Positions 53,207 to 61,070 of a DNA stretch of 64,000 nt are shown here, piece after piece. Origin of the DNA: Phocaeicola paurosaccharolyticus JCM 15092 (GTDB lineage Bacteria > Bacteroidota > Bacteroidia > Bacteroidales > Bacteroidaceae); NCBI RefSeq assembly GCF_000613805.1, contig NZ_BAJR01000002.1, positions 62,001 through 126,000 of the forward strand. The letters are read 5' to 3'. Position 1 is the stretch's first letter. Every line of letters begins with the position of its first letter. The translations under genes were made by a program, and so were the position numbers. The notes beneath the pieces are model-generated. The model searched no databases. It saw nothing but the letters and a program-made list of their open reading frames with translations, and was not told the DNA's origin.

Positions 53207-54286
53207 TTACAACTTTATGTAAATTCTTTTTCTATATAATGGATATCCTATTGCACCTAACATTAATGTAAATGCAATGGCGTAAATTGCTGAAGCTGTA
53301 TATGGCTCTCCAATAAATGTATTTATCCCGTTATAGAGCATATGCTTTATTCCGAAATTGCCGAATACTATAGCTAACACCTCACTCAAAACATATAAGA
53401 ATAGTGGGTTCACACCAAAAACAACAAAGAATTTGCTCCACTCTTTCTTACCCTTTATATCAATGATGTACATAAGTGTTGCCTGTAGCATAGAACATAG
53501 TCCGCATGTAGTAAGTGCAAAAGATGGTGACCATATCTTTTTGTTTATTGGTAAAGAGTATGTCAGAAGCAGACCGATGCTCATTATAATGAAACCGAAT
53601 ATCATGAGCTTAATAACTTTTTCATCAATGCTCTTTGACTTTACAATAATCTTACCACAATAGAATCCTATCATTGTATGAGCTATTGCAGATATTGTGC
53701 TTACGAAACCTTCCGGGTCTATCGGATTTTTCTGGTAAAGATGAGCCTGACCAAAGATGCTCCTATCTATTATGGCAAGGATGTTTGTCTCATCATGCAC
53801 ATATCCATTACTTGTAAGCAGTATTATTGAATAAAGAATAAGAAGAGCTGCAGCTATCCAAAGCATAAATCTGTGATTAATGAATAGAGCAATGAGAGAA
53901 ACTATTCCATAACATAATCCAATTCTTGTAAGTACTCCTAATATTCTTAAGTGATCGAAAGGAAGAAAATCACCTTCACATATATGGTCGAACCAGCCTA
54001 TGCACCATCCAATAACCAATATAAGGAGAGTACGTTTTACTATCTTATATATAGCACTTTTAGATGGTTTGAAATCAAATTTACTCAAAGAAAGATAAGT
54101 TGATATTCCCATTATGAAGAGAAAAAACGGGAATACAAGATCGCAAGGCGTTAATCCATTCCAGTCGGAATGTTTCAACGGAGCAAAGATGTCGTGCCCT
54201 CCACCATTGTTTACTAGAATCATACCAGCTACTGTTATGCCTCTAAGTACGTCAAGCGATAATAATCTTTTATTTGTTGTCTCCAT
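53207..54286 (-). CDS. NagX/HGSNAT-like membrane acyltransferase (DUF5009 type)
   Basis: 359 residues with about ten membrane helices. The N-terminus RLLSLDVLRGITVAGMILVNNGGG and then PCDLVFPFFLFIMGISTYLSLSKF are the signature of the bacterial relatives of human heparan-alpha-glucosaminide N-acetyltransferase. The conserved histidine region appears as HSDWNGLTPCDLVFP. In animals the relative acetylates terminal glucosamine before NAGLU removes it; bacterial NagX proteins are tied to GlcNAc use. Here it lies directly behind a GH89 (NAGLU family) gene, gap 17 bp, which supports a matching role. Whether it acetylates or transports is not shown by sequence. Confidence 0.85.
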   Translation of the reverse strand: METTNKRLLSLDVLRGITVAGMILVNNGGGHDIFAPLKHSDWNGLTPCDLVFPFFLFIMGISTYLSLSKFDFKPSKSAIYKIVKRTLLILVIGWCIGWFDHICEGDFLPFDHLRILGVLTRIGLCYGIVSLIALFINHRFMLWIAAALLILYSIILLTSNGYVHDETNILAIIDRSIFGQAHLYQKNPIDPEGFVSTISAIAHTMIGFYCGKIIVKSKSIDEKVIKLMIFGFIIMSIGLLLTYSLPINKKIWSPSFALTTCGLCSMLQATLMYIIDIKGKKEWSKFFVVFGVNPLFLYVLSEVLAIVFGNFGIKHMLYNGINTFIGEPYTASAIYAIAFTLMLGAIGYPLYRKRIYIKL

Positions 54287-54303
54287 TTTGAGTATATAAG
54301 TTT

Positions 54304-55767
54304 TTACTTACCAAATACTTCACTGAAAATCTCTTTTGCAGTATTAATAAGATCTCCCTCAGGTTTAGAGGAGTACTCATTCTTTGCAAGAGTCCATGGC
54401 TCCTCCATAGCATAGAAGTCAATTATCACCTCCGGCTTGCCATCAAACTGGTCTTGCAATGTTTTCCAATATGCTTCCCATCTCTTATAATAGAAATCTT
54501 TTAATATGCCGTTCCACTCCTTATGTGCATAGTCACGCAACTTTCCTGCATCGGCACACTCTCTGTTTCCCCATGTAGTGATCTGAACTCTGGCATTCCA
54601 CTCATAAAGATCTTTTTCTTCAGCGGTATTTCCTAATCTACGCGCTTTTTCTATCCAACTGCCAAGTCTGAATTCTCTACGTGTACCAAGAAGTTTGTCT
54701 TGTAGTAAGATGAGATTCAAGAACTCTTTAGAATCCTTTTCAAAGCTACTCTTGTCAAAGCTATTGAAGTCGGCTATAGTATGATTGTAAACAACACGTC
54801 CTCTGTCAGATATTGCCTGACGTAGAATATCAATAAGATCATACTCATAGTTATTGTTTCCTCTGAATTTATCGGCAACGCTGATAAAAATTCTTGCTGC
54901 CTCTTCTGTTGATTTAGGATCGTAATAGTTCTTCATCTTTGACCAACTTGATACCTGGAAGTTGTTCAATGATGGACGTCCACAGAATATTGATTCGTGA
55001 GGGCCTTGTTGGTTATTTCCACGTGGACAATTATAGATAGTTTTACCCAATAGCTGCCATGCTTTGTTTATTGTCTCATCGTTTGCCCCATAGCGTGCAG
55101 AAGTATAATTATTAATCCACTCCTCCTTTTTCACCTCTTCATCACGCCAAGGAAGTTCACTCATAAGTTCATACATGATAGGATTGTTCTCAATACCTTC
55201 CATGGTAAGTCCAATACCTTTTACTTCTGACCCTATAGGATTTGTCTTTGCCTGATAGAAGTTGCTGAGTAGTTGGTCCATTCTGCCATGAAGTCCTACA
55301 TTTGCTCCGAAGTTCTCGAGCATGCAGAAGAGCCAGTCATGTTTTCCATAACCTTTCTCTCTTTGCCACAGAGACTCGATTCCCCACATAGGGCGGCATT
55401 CACTGAATAGGTCTAGGATTAATAAATCACCTTTCTTAAGATTATTAATCATCTCATCACGTGGATTCTCACTCCATCCCTGAAGTACCCATACAGCATT
55501 TGGATTAACCTTTTTCATTGCCTTCATTATAGCTTTACCGGCAGCATCGAAATCAACTTTTCCTACTGTCTTGCTCTCATGGAATGGGTCCATAGAGTAA
55601 TAATTAGCTTTTCCAAAGAGAGCCTCCTGCTCTTTATAATATAAATTGGCAATCTCCTCAAAGCGTGGATCTGTAGGAAGTAGTATTGCAGGGCGTGTAA
55701 ATCCATTCCAAAGAGGTGTCTCTGCCAACTCCAAACCAAGTTTTTCAGAAGCGTCATGAGGGACCAT
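54304..55767 (-). CDS. GH89 alpha-N-acetylglucosaminidase, C-terminal part (frameshifted)
   Basis: 487 residues beginning at a methionine inside the conserved active-site loop SGMVPHDASEKLGL. It continues with FTRPAILLPTDPRFEEIANLYYKEQEALFGKANYYSMDPFHE, WVLQGWSENPRDEMI, ILDLFSECRPMW, WLFCMLENFGANVGLHGR, GIGLTMEGIENNPIMYELMSELPWR and the helical C-terminal domain. These are diagnostic GH89 blocks. The part from 55563 to 55767 overlaps the upstream frame only because that frame runs on after the shift. Confidence 0.88.
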   Translation of the reverse strand: MVPHDASEKLGLELAETPLWNGFTRPAILLPTDPRFEEIANLYYKEQEALFGKANYYSMDPFHESKTVGKVDFDAAGKAIMKAMKKVNPNAVWVLQGWSENPRDEMINNLKKGDLLILDLFSECRPMWGIESLWQREKGYGKHDWLFCMLENFGANVGLHGRMDQLLSNFYQAKTNPIGSEVKGIGLTMEGIENNPIMYELMSELPWRDEEVKKEEWINNYTSARYGANDETINKAWQLLGKTIYNCPRGNNQQGPHESIFCGRPSLNNFQVSSWSKMKNYYDPKSTEEAARIFISVADKFRGNNNYEYDLIDILRQAISDRGRVVYNHTIADFNSFDKSSFEKDSKEFLNLILLQDKLLGTRREFRLGSWIEKARRLGNTAEEKDLYEWNARVQITTWGNRECADAGKLRDYAHKEWNGILKDFYYKRWEAYWKTLQDQFDGKPEVIIDFYAMEEPWTLAKNEYSSKPEGDLINTAKEIFSEVFGK

Positions 55768-56459
55768 ACCGCTGTAACCAGGGAATACAGCTCAATGCCA
55801 TATTCTCTCATCCTTTTTAAAATCTTTTTCTGTAAAGCCTCTTGTTGAGTATACCAAGAATCAGGATTAGGGCCTCCCCATCCTTCTAGATTATTCATCT
55901 CCCACCATGCAAGGAATGCAGGGCCGGCAATAAATTTATTAATCTCCTCTTTATTATATCCAAGCTTCTTTAGCATGTTGAACCAAACACACTCTTCACC
56001 GACCACGGATAGTGGAAGATTGATACCATGCAAAGCCATCCAGTCAATTTCTTGCTCCCAACGTTTCCAGTCCCAGAAAGCCATGGAGTAGGAGTATGTA
56101 CAGTAGTTGAGGTCATATCTAAGATTCATGTTGGTCTCATGTCTCTCTCTCTTCGTTACTTTTGGTAGTTGTGCAGGTAACTTTGCTTTCATTCCATTCC
56201 AAGAGAGATGGACTCCTGCATAGTATTTCAGATACCAGTTAAGGCCGGTAGCTATAGAGACATAGTTATTTCCTTTTATGACCACCTTGTTATTACGCTG
56301 GTCAAGTTCAAAAAAATCTTTGTTGCTTTTTACTTGCTCAATAATGAATTTCTGTGATGCTCCTTTGTCTATTCTTTCTAAAAGACCTTTAATAGGATTA
56401 GCTACCAAAGCGAGTGGGAGTATGAGCAATGTGATAAGTAGGAATAATTGTTTTTTCAT
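55563..56459 (-). CDS. GH89 alpha-N-acetylglucosaminidase, N-terminal part (frameshifted)
   Basis: Exo-enzyme releasing terminal alpha-linked GlcNAc, homologous to human NAGLU. Signal peptide MKKQLFLLITLLILPLALVANP is followed by the small N-terminal domain (about 25-95) and the start of the TIM barrel: NMNLRYDLNYCTYSYSMAFWDWKRWEQEIDWMALHGINLPL, GEECVWFNMLKKLGYNKEEI and FLAWWEMNNLEGWGGPNPDSWY. After residue about 224 (REYGIEL) the frame is no longer GH89. The family sequence VFPGYSGMVPHD continues in the next frame, needing one extra base near 55789-55790. The joined protein has about 718 residues, normal for the family. It follows the hybrid regulator and leads the enzyme operon. Confidence 0.88.
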   Translation of the reverse strand: MKKQLFLLITLLILPLALVANPIKGLLERIDKGASQKFIIEQVKSNKDFFELDQRNNKVVIKGNNYVSIATGLNWYLKYYAGVHLSWNGMKAKLPAQLPKVTKRERHETNMNLRYDLNYCTYSYSMAFWDWKRWEQEIDWMALHGINLPLSVVGEECVWFNMLKKLGYNKEEINKFIAGPAFLAWWEMNNLEGWGGPNPDSWYTQQEALQKKILKRMREYGIELYSLVTAVWSLMTLLKNLVWSWQRHLFGMDLHALQYYFLQIHALRRLPIYIIKSRRLSLEKLIITLWTHSMRARQ

Positions 56460-56487
56460 GAAGTTCGTAAACTTAGGTTTATTAAGT

Positions 56488-56495
56488 CAAATATA
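56488..56495 (-). promoter_or_regulatory. Candidate -7 element before the GH89 gene
   Basis: TATATTTG on the minus strand, 28 bp upstream of the ATG at 56459. It matches TAnnTTTG but has no good -33 element, as expected for a promoter switched on by the neighbouring hybrid regulator. Confidence 0.45.
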
Positions 56496-56558
56496 TAACA
56501 ATGAATAAACCTTAAGGGAGAAAATCGAACAAAAAAAGAGTAATAGAGTAAAGTGTGG

Positions 56559-57746
56559 TTATTTTTTACTCAATAAAGCGCTTGGTAACACTCCATACAT
56601 CTCTTTGAAACATTTACTGAAATATTTTGGGTCATTGAATCCTACTCTGTAGGCTATTTCAGCAATGTTGATATCCTTGCACTGTTGGTGTGCAATAATA
56701 TATTCGTGTGCATTGTTGAGACGATAATTTTTCATAAACTGGCCGATAGACTGGCCTATTAATGCTTGTAGTTTACTATTAACAAGTGTCTTGCTATATC
56801 CCATATCACTGACAAAGTTCTCGATATCATATTCTGCATTGCTATAGTTCTCTTTCATAAGAGAGACAGCCCTGTCGAAGAACTTCTTGTCCTTGGAATC
56901 TTCTGCTATTGCTATGTTTTCACTGTTCATGCTGACAGCAAACTTAGCTTTATACTTTTGCTGAATAGCAAAGATATTTCTGATCTTAAGAAGTAGTATC
57001 TCTTCGTCGAATGGCTTACACAGATATTCATCAACACCTATTTCAAAACTCTCTTTTTTCTGCTCCTCAGAGACAATAGCAGTAAGCATAATAAATGGGA
57101 TGTGCGATATGGAGAGATTCTCTTTTACTCTCTTTGAAAGTTCTATACCATTCATTACAGGCATCATTATATCACTTAATATAAGATCTACCTTCTGATT
57201 GGATATCAATTCTAGTGCTTCCTCTCCATTTGATGCCTGGAGAATATTATATTTCTGTTGAAGCAGCGTCTTTACATAGATTCTCATATCTTCATTATCA
57301 TCAACTATAAGAATAGTCTCCGAGTTTGAAGGTACTATATTTATTTCAATAGCTTTTTCTTCATTATTATCCATGCTACTCTCGGAAGTGCTTATATCAC
57401 CATTGACAAGAGGCAAAATAGTTCGGATGGATGTACCTCCCTTTTTATTGTTTATAGCATAGATCTCACCACCATGCATCTCGATAATCTTCTTGCATAG
57501 ATAGAGCCCTATTCCTGTACTGCTCTGACCTTGCACAGGATATTTAACGCTTGTCTTCGATTGGTAGAAACGTTCGAATATTTTAGTGAGGTCTTTCTTA
57601 TCTATACCTGCTCCGTTATCTTCAACACAAATATAGAGTAAAGAGTTGTCCTTATAGTTCAGCGAAGTTATGTAGATGTTTATAGTACCATTGTTTGGAG
57701 TGAACTTAATTGCATTAGAAACAAGATTTACAATAACTCGCTTCAT
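56559..57746 (-). CDS. Hybrid two-component regulator, C-terminal part: ATPase, receiver and AraC domains (frameshifted)
   Basis: 395 residues. The histidine-kinase ATPase domain opens with NLVSNAIKFTPNNG and has VEDNGAGIDKKDLTKIFERFYQ and TGIGLYLCKKIIEMHGGEIYA. A receiver domain follows (ILIVDDNEDMR, phosphoacceptor in LILSDIMMPVMNG, and CKPFDEEILLLK). The C-terminus is an AraC helix-turn-helix (FMKNYRLNNAHEYIIAHQQCKDINIAEIAYRVGFNDPKYFSKCFKEMYGVLPS). It begins at an internal methionine (DYMKRVIVNLV), and the preceding residues GDRNISLNILYHLSNN lie in the same frame upstream. One base added at about 57826 joins it to the sensor part. Confidence 0.9.
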   Translation of the reverse strand: MKRVIVNLVSNAIKFTPNNGTINIYITSLNYKDNSLLYICVEDNGAGIDKKDLTKIFERFYQSKTSVKYPVQGQSSTGIGLYLCKKIIEMHGGEIYAINNKKGGTSIRTILPLVNGDISTSESSMDNNEEKAIEINIVPSNSETILIVDDNEDMRIYVKTLLQQKYNILQASNGEEALELISNQKVDLILSDIMMPVMNGIELSKRVKENLSISHIPFIMLTAIVSEEQKKESFEIGVDEYLCKPFDEEILLLKIRNIFAIQQKYKAKFAVSMNSENIAIAEDSKDKKFFDRAVSLMKENYSNAEYDIENFVSDMGYSKTLVNSKLQALIGQSIGQFMKNYRLNNAHEYIIAHQQCKDINIAEIAYRVGFNDPKYFSKCFKEMYGVLPSALLSKK

Positions 57747-60727
57747 ATAATCATAATCCAGAACAATATAATTATTGGATAAATGATATAATATATTAAG
57801 CGATATATTTCTATCGCCGGCAAAAGCTTGAAAGGTATTACGGCGTTTTCAAGGAATATTTCAAAGTCTTCACATTTTTTATCGAGCTGTACCTTTTGTG
57901 CGTCAATTTTTCGGAAGTCCATAAGCTCATTAACAAGAGCAAGCAGGTATTTGGAGCTTCTCTCTGCAAGCTTAAGTTGTTGGTTTACCTCAGGATCTTT
58001 ATTGCTTTTTATGGCTTGTTCTATAGGCCCGTTTATAAGGGTTACTGGTGTTCTGAACTCATGAGTGATATTTGTGAAGAAAGTAATCTTCTCTTCTGTG
58101 GTTTCAGCAAGCTTTTTACTCATCTCAATGAGTTTCTCGTTCTGAATAGCAAGTTGTGATGTTCTCTGTTGCACAGTATCCTCCAGAATCTTCTTCTGGT
58201 GTTTGTATGCGTTTGTCTTCCAGACATAGAATCTTTCTGAGCAGACTGCAACAATGATGAAGCAGATGATATAGAACCACCATGATTTATAGAAGTAAGG
58301 AGAGACATGCACCTCTATTTCGGTAACTGTTCCGGACCAGTTGCCTTTGTCATCCGTTGCTTTTACTTCGAAGACATAGTCTCCTGGAGGTATAGATGTA
58401 TATTTGGCAGAGTGTTCACCTCGTTTGGTCTCATTCCACTCGCTTTCGTATCCTTTTAGTCGATATGCATAAGATATCTGATTGTTGTATGCATAGTCTT
58501 TTGCAGAGAAATATATTTCAAGCCCGTGATCTCGTTCATGTATGTTTATCTCATTTGCTGATGAGATGTTTTCGGATATGTAGTCGCCTGATGCCGGATA
58601 TATATTTTCCCCTTGTATTATAAGGTCTGTCAGTGAAACTACTACATTGTCACTCTTTTCCTTCAGATTACTGGGGTGTATGCCGACAAGTCCGTCGATA
58701 TTACCAAAATATACTATGTTTTCACTCTTTGAATAGTAATACGCATTCCAATAGAATTGGTTGTTCAGTAGTCCGTCGTACTTAGTAAAGTTGCTGAATG
58801 TTTTTTTCTTAGTGTCGAATTTAGATATGCCATGGTTTGTAGATAACCAAAGGTTTCTGTTCATATCTTCAACAATTCCTATGATATTGTTATTAGGCAG
58901 ACCATCTTTCATGGTGAAATTGTGAAACTTAAGGAGACCTTTCTCCTCTTTGAAATATTTATAAAGGCCTGCACCATCAGTTCCTAACCATATGTTGCCA
59001 TCTTTATCCCCTATAATACTATTTATCTTGTCGGCAATACTTAGTGAAGGGTCTGATAGTTTCTTATAGTATTTATAGTCAAAATTTCTATGGCTTAGTG
59101 CAAAGGAGAAGAGGTCAATAATAAATAGACCATTTGTAGTACCAACCCACAACTTACTCTGTTTGTCGATATATAGTGCTCTTATGGCTTCGAAACGATT
59201 GTCCGGAATATTAAACTGTACCATCATAAACTCTCCTGTCTGCTTTTTGTAGAAGAGTAGTCCCTCGGGTGAGCCAAACCATATACCTCTGTTCACCAAA
59301 TCTTCGCATGCACTTGATATGTAGTCTGACTTTATCTGTGGGGTGTTAATGCTGGAATATCTCTTGAAAATTTTATTACCTTTTTCATTAAGGTTAAGTT
59401 CATTAATTCCACCTCCCCATGTATATGCCCATAGATGGTTTTCATTATCTATAAGGAGACCACTCACTGAGTTGTGACTTATTGAGCTAGATAGATTCTC
59501 GATGTTTACGAAATGTTCGAATCTGTTTTCTCCCTTTCTCTTTATGTTTATACCTCCCTCTACAGTACCTACCCAAAGATTGCCCTCTCTGTCCATGTTT
59601 ATAGCACTGACAGGGTTAGCCGAGAGTGAGTATGGGTCTTTCTTTCTGTTTTGCCATATTATAGTATTGAGTCTTGATGAGGTTAGAAGGTTTATTCCAC
59701 CAATTTCAGTCCCAATCCATATTCTATTTCCTTCCGTGAATATGCAGTTTATGATGTTGCAGTTTAAAGAGTGTTCCTTGAACTCATTGTCCTGCTTTAT
59801 ATGTATAAAGTTATCACTGCTCTTTACATAATAGTTGATGCCGTTCATTGTAGCAACCAACATCTTGCCCTCGGGGGTAAACTTTATATCTGTTATATAG
59901 GAGTTACTTATTGAACTGTTATCATTGACGTCATAAGAATACCTTTTAATGTTTCTTCCATAATGGTCATATCTGTAAAGGCCCTTGTTGGTTCCAATCC
60001 ATAATATCTCATTATCAAGCGCCATACAGCTTATAATCCAGTCATTTGTAGTTGCGGCTGTCATCTTCGATACAGGGTTGCATTTTAGCAGATGGTTGGC
60101 TGATATCTCAATTGTGCAGAGTGAATTATTTATATCTGCACATATTCCCCATTTCATATCTATAACAGAATTAACAACATGCTGTGAGGATGATTTCTCT
60201 AAATAATAATAGTCATTGATATTACCCTGTTTGTCTAATTTGATATGGTATAGGGTATTTAATGCTGATATCCATAAGTTCCCATCTTTGTCCTTATAAA
60301 TATTTGAAACATGGGTGTTCATTATATTCCAAAGAGCGGAATACTTAGTAATATTAAAATTAACATTCTCGTATTTGTTCAAGTCAATGACGTCTATTCC
60401 ACCTTCGGATACAACCCATAATCTTCTGAAATTATCCTCACAGACTTTATAAACTACATCACCTTTTAACCTTACTGGATTTGATGATGCATTAAATGTA
60501 GTGAAGTTGTATCCGTCATATCTGGCAAGCCCATTATGAGTTGTAGCCCATATATATCCGTCAGAATCTTTTGTAATGAATTTTACGTAGTTATTTGGAA
60601 GACCTATATCTTCGGTAAGGAATGTGTAATTGAATTGAGAGAAGTAAGTTGTACCACCCCATATGCTGTTAGAGTATAAAAAGATTATAACATATAGTAA
60701 TATCGAGATGGCATTTTTCATTGTCAT
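57743..60727 (-). CDS. Hybrid two-component regulator, sensor part: periplasmic propeller, Y_Y_Y and HisKA domains (frameshifted)
   Basis: 994 residues. The signal/anchor helix (about 5-22) is followed by about 14 Reg_prop repeats (patterns such as DSDGYIWATTHNGLARYDG, DKDGNLWISALNTLYH and DKDGNIWLGTDGAGLYKY) that form the periplasmic propellers binding the inducing glycan. Then come a Y_Y_Y domain (about 700-790, ISYAYRLKGYESEWNETKRG), a membrane helix (about 815-832) and HisKA with the phosphorylated histidine in NITHEFRTPVTL. After residue about 966 the family sequence passes into the next frame. Restored length is about 1389 residues. It should activate the adjacent susCD and enzyme genes. 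Confidence 0.92.
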   Translation of the reverse strand: MTMKNAISILLYVIIFLYSNSIWGGTTYFSQFNYTFLTEDIGLPNNYVKFITKDSDGYIWATTHNGLARYDGYNFTTFNASSNPVRLKGDVVYKVCEDNFRRLWVVSEGGIDVIDLNKYENVNFNITKYSALWNIMNTHVSNIYKDKDGNLWISALNTLYHIKLDKQGNINDYYYLEKSSSQHVVNSVIDMKWGICADINNSLCTIEISANHLLKCNPVSKMTAATTNDWIISCMALDNEILWIGTNKGLYRYDHYGRNIKRYSYDVNDNSSISNSYITDIKFTPEGKMLVATMNGINYYVKSSDNFIHIKQDNEFKEHSLNCNIINCIFTEGNRIWIGTEIGGINLLTSSRLNTIIWQNRKKDPYSLSANPVSAINMDREGNLWVGTVEGGINIKRKGENRFEHFVNIENLSSSISHNSVSGLLIDNENHLWAYTWGGGINELNLNEKGNKIFKRYSSINTPQIKSDYISSACEDLVNRGIWFGSPEGLLFYKKQTGEFMMVQFNIPDNRFEAIRALYIDKQSKLWVGTTNGLFIIDLFSFALSHRNFDYKYYKKLSDPSLSIADKINSIIGDKDGNIWLGTDGAGLYKYFKEEKGLLKFHNFTMKDGLPNNNIIGIVEDMNRNLWLSTNHGISKFDTKKKTFSNFTKYDGLLNNQFYWNAYYYSKSENIVYFGNIDGLVGIHPSNLKEKSDNVVVSLTDLIIQGENIYPASGDYISENISSANEINIHERDHGLEIYFSAKDYAYNNQISYAYRLKGYESEWNETKRGEHSAKYTSIPPGDYVFEVKATDDKGNWSGTVTEIEVHVSPYFYKSWWFYIICFIIVAVCSERFYVWKTNAYKHQKKILEDTVQQRTSQLAIQNEKLIEMSKKLAETTEEKITFFTNITHEFRTPVTLINGPIEQAIKSNKDPEVNQQLKLAERSSKYLLALVNELMDFRKIDAQKVQLDKKCEDFEIFLENAVIPFKLLPAIEIYRLIYYIIYPIIILFWIMII

Positions 60728-60743
60728 TTTATATATAATGTGA

Positions 60744-60775
60744 CAAATGTATTAAAAACGGAGTAAAGGAGCAAT
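60744..60775 (-). promoter_or_regulatory. Promoter of the hybrid regulator gene
   Basis: On the minus strand ATTG (60775-60772), 20 bases, then TACATTTG (60751-60744), 17 bp before the start codon. The -7 element is perfect and the -33 element has one mismatch. Confidence 0.55.
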
Positions 60776-60784
60776 AGTTATAAG

Positions 60785-60822
60785 ATACAAAAAAGAGATC
60801 TACTTTTGTAAATCTCTTTTTT
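60785..60822 (-). terminator. Terminator of the tRNA-Asn pair
   Basis: A perfect 11-bp stem AAAAAAGAGAT (60789-60799) / ATCTCTTTTTT (60812-60822) with a 12-nt loop, directly behind the second tRNA-Asn on the minus strand. Confidence 0.75.
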
Positions 60823-60823
60823 G

Positions 60824-60897
60824 CTCTTCCTCTTGGACTTGAACCAAGGACCCTCTGATTAACAGTCAGATGCTCTAACCGACTGAGCTAAGGAAGA
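60824..60897 (-). tRNA. tRNA-Asn (GTT), copy 2
   Basis: 74 nt. Acceptor TCTTCCT pairs with AGGAAGA, with discriminator G. The D-arm AGCTCAGTCGGTTAGAGC is standard, the anticodon loop CTGTTAA gives GTT, and the T-arm is CTTGG-TTCAAGT-CCAAG. Identical to copy 1. Confidence 0.97.
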
Positions 60898-60918
60898 ATT
60901 TCGCAATCAATTTCAGAG

Positions 60919-60992
60919 CTCTTCCTCTTGGACTTGAACCAAGGACCCTCTGATTAACAGTCAGATGCTCTAACCGACTGAGCTAAGGAAGA
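60919..60992 (-). tRNA. tRNA-Asn (GTT), copy 1
   Basis: 74 nt, identical in every position to the copy 21 bp downstream. Nearest to the shared promoter at 61015-61047. Confidence 0.97.
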
Positions 60993-61014
60993 GTGTTTTT
61001 TTCTTAATTGCGGT

Positions 61015-61047
61015 GCAAAGATAATAGGTATTTTGGAATTATGCAAT
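61015..61047 (-). promoter_or_regulatory. Promoter of the tRNA-Asn pair
   Basis: TATCTTTGC on the minus strand (61023-61015), 22 bp before the first tRNA. ATTG (61047-61044) lies 20 bases upstream. Its -33 end touches the -7 element of the divergent kinase gene. Confidence 0.65.
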
Positions 61048-61055
61048 ATCTTTGC
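61047..61055 (+). promoter_or_regulatory. -7 element of the PfkB/adenosine kinase gene
   Basis: TATCTTTGC, 15 bp upstream of the ATG at 61071. The nearest TTTG (61032-61035) is only 11 bases away, so the -33 match is poor. Confidence 0.45.
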
Positions 61056-61070
61056 AAAAAAAATAGCTAA

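Noticed and set aside
58120..58623. Short frames on both strands inside the hybrid regulator gene
   Set aside because: Shadows of a long, well-supported gene in other frames.
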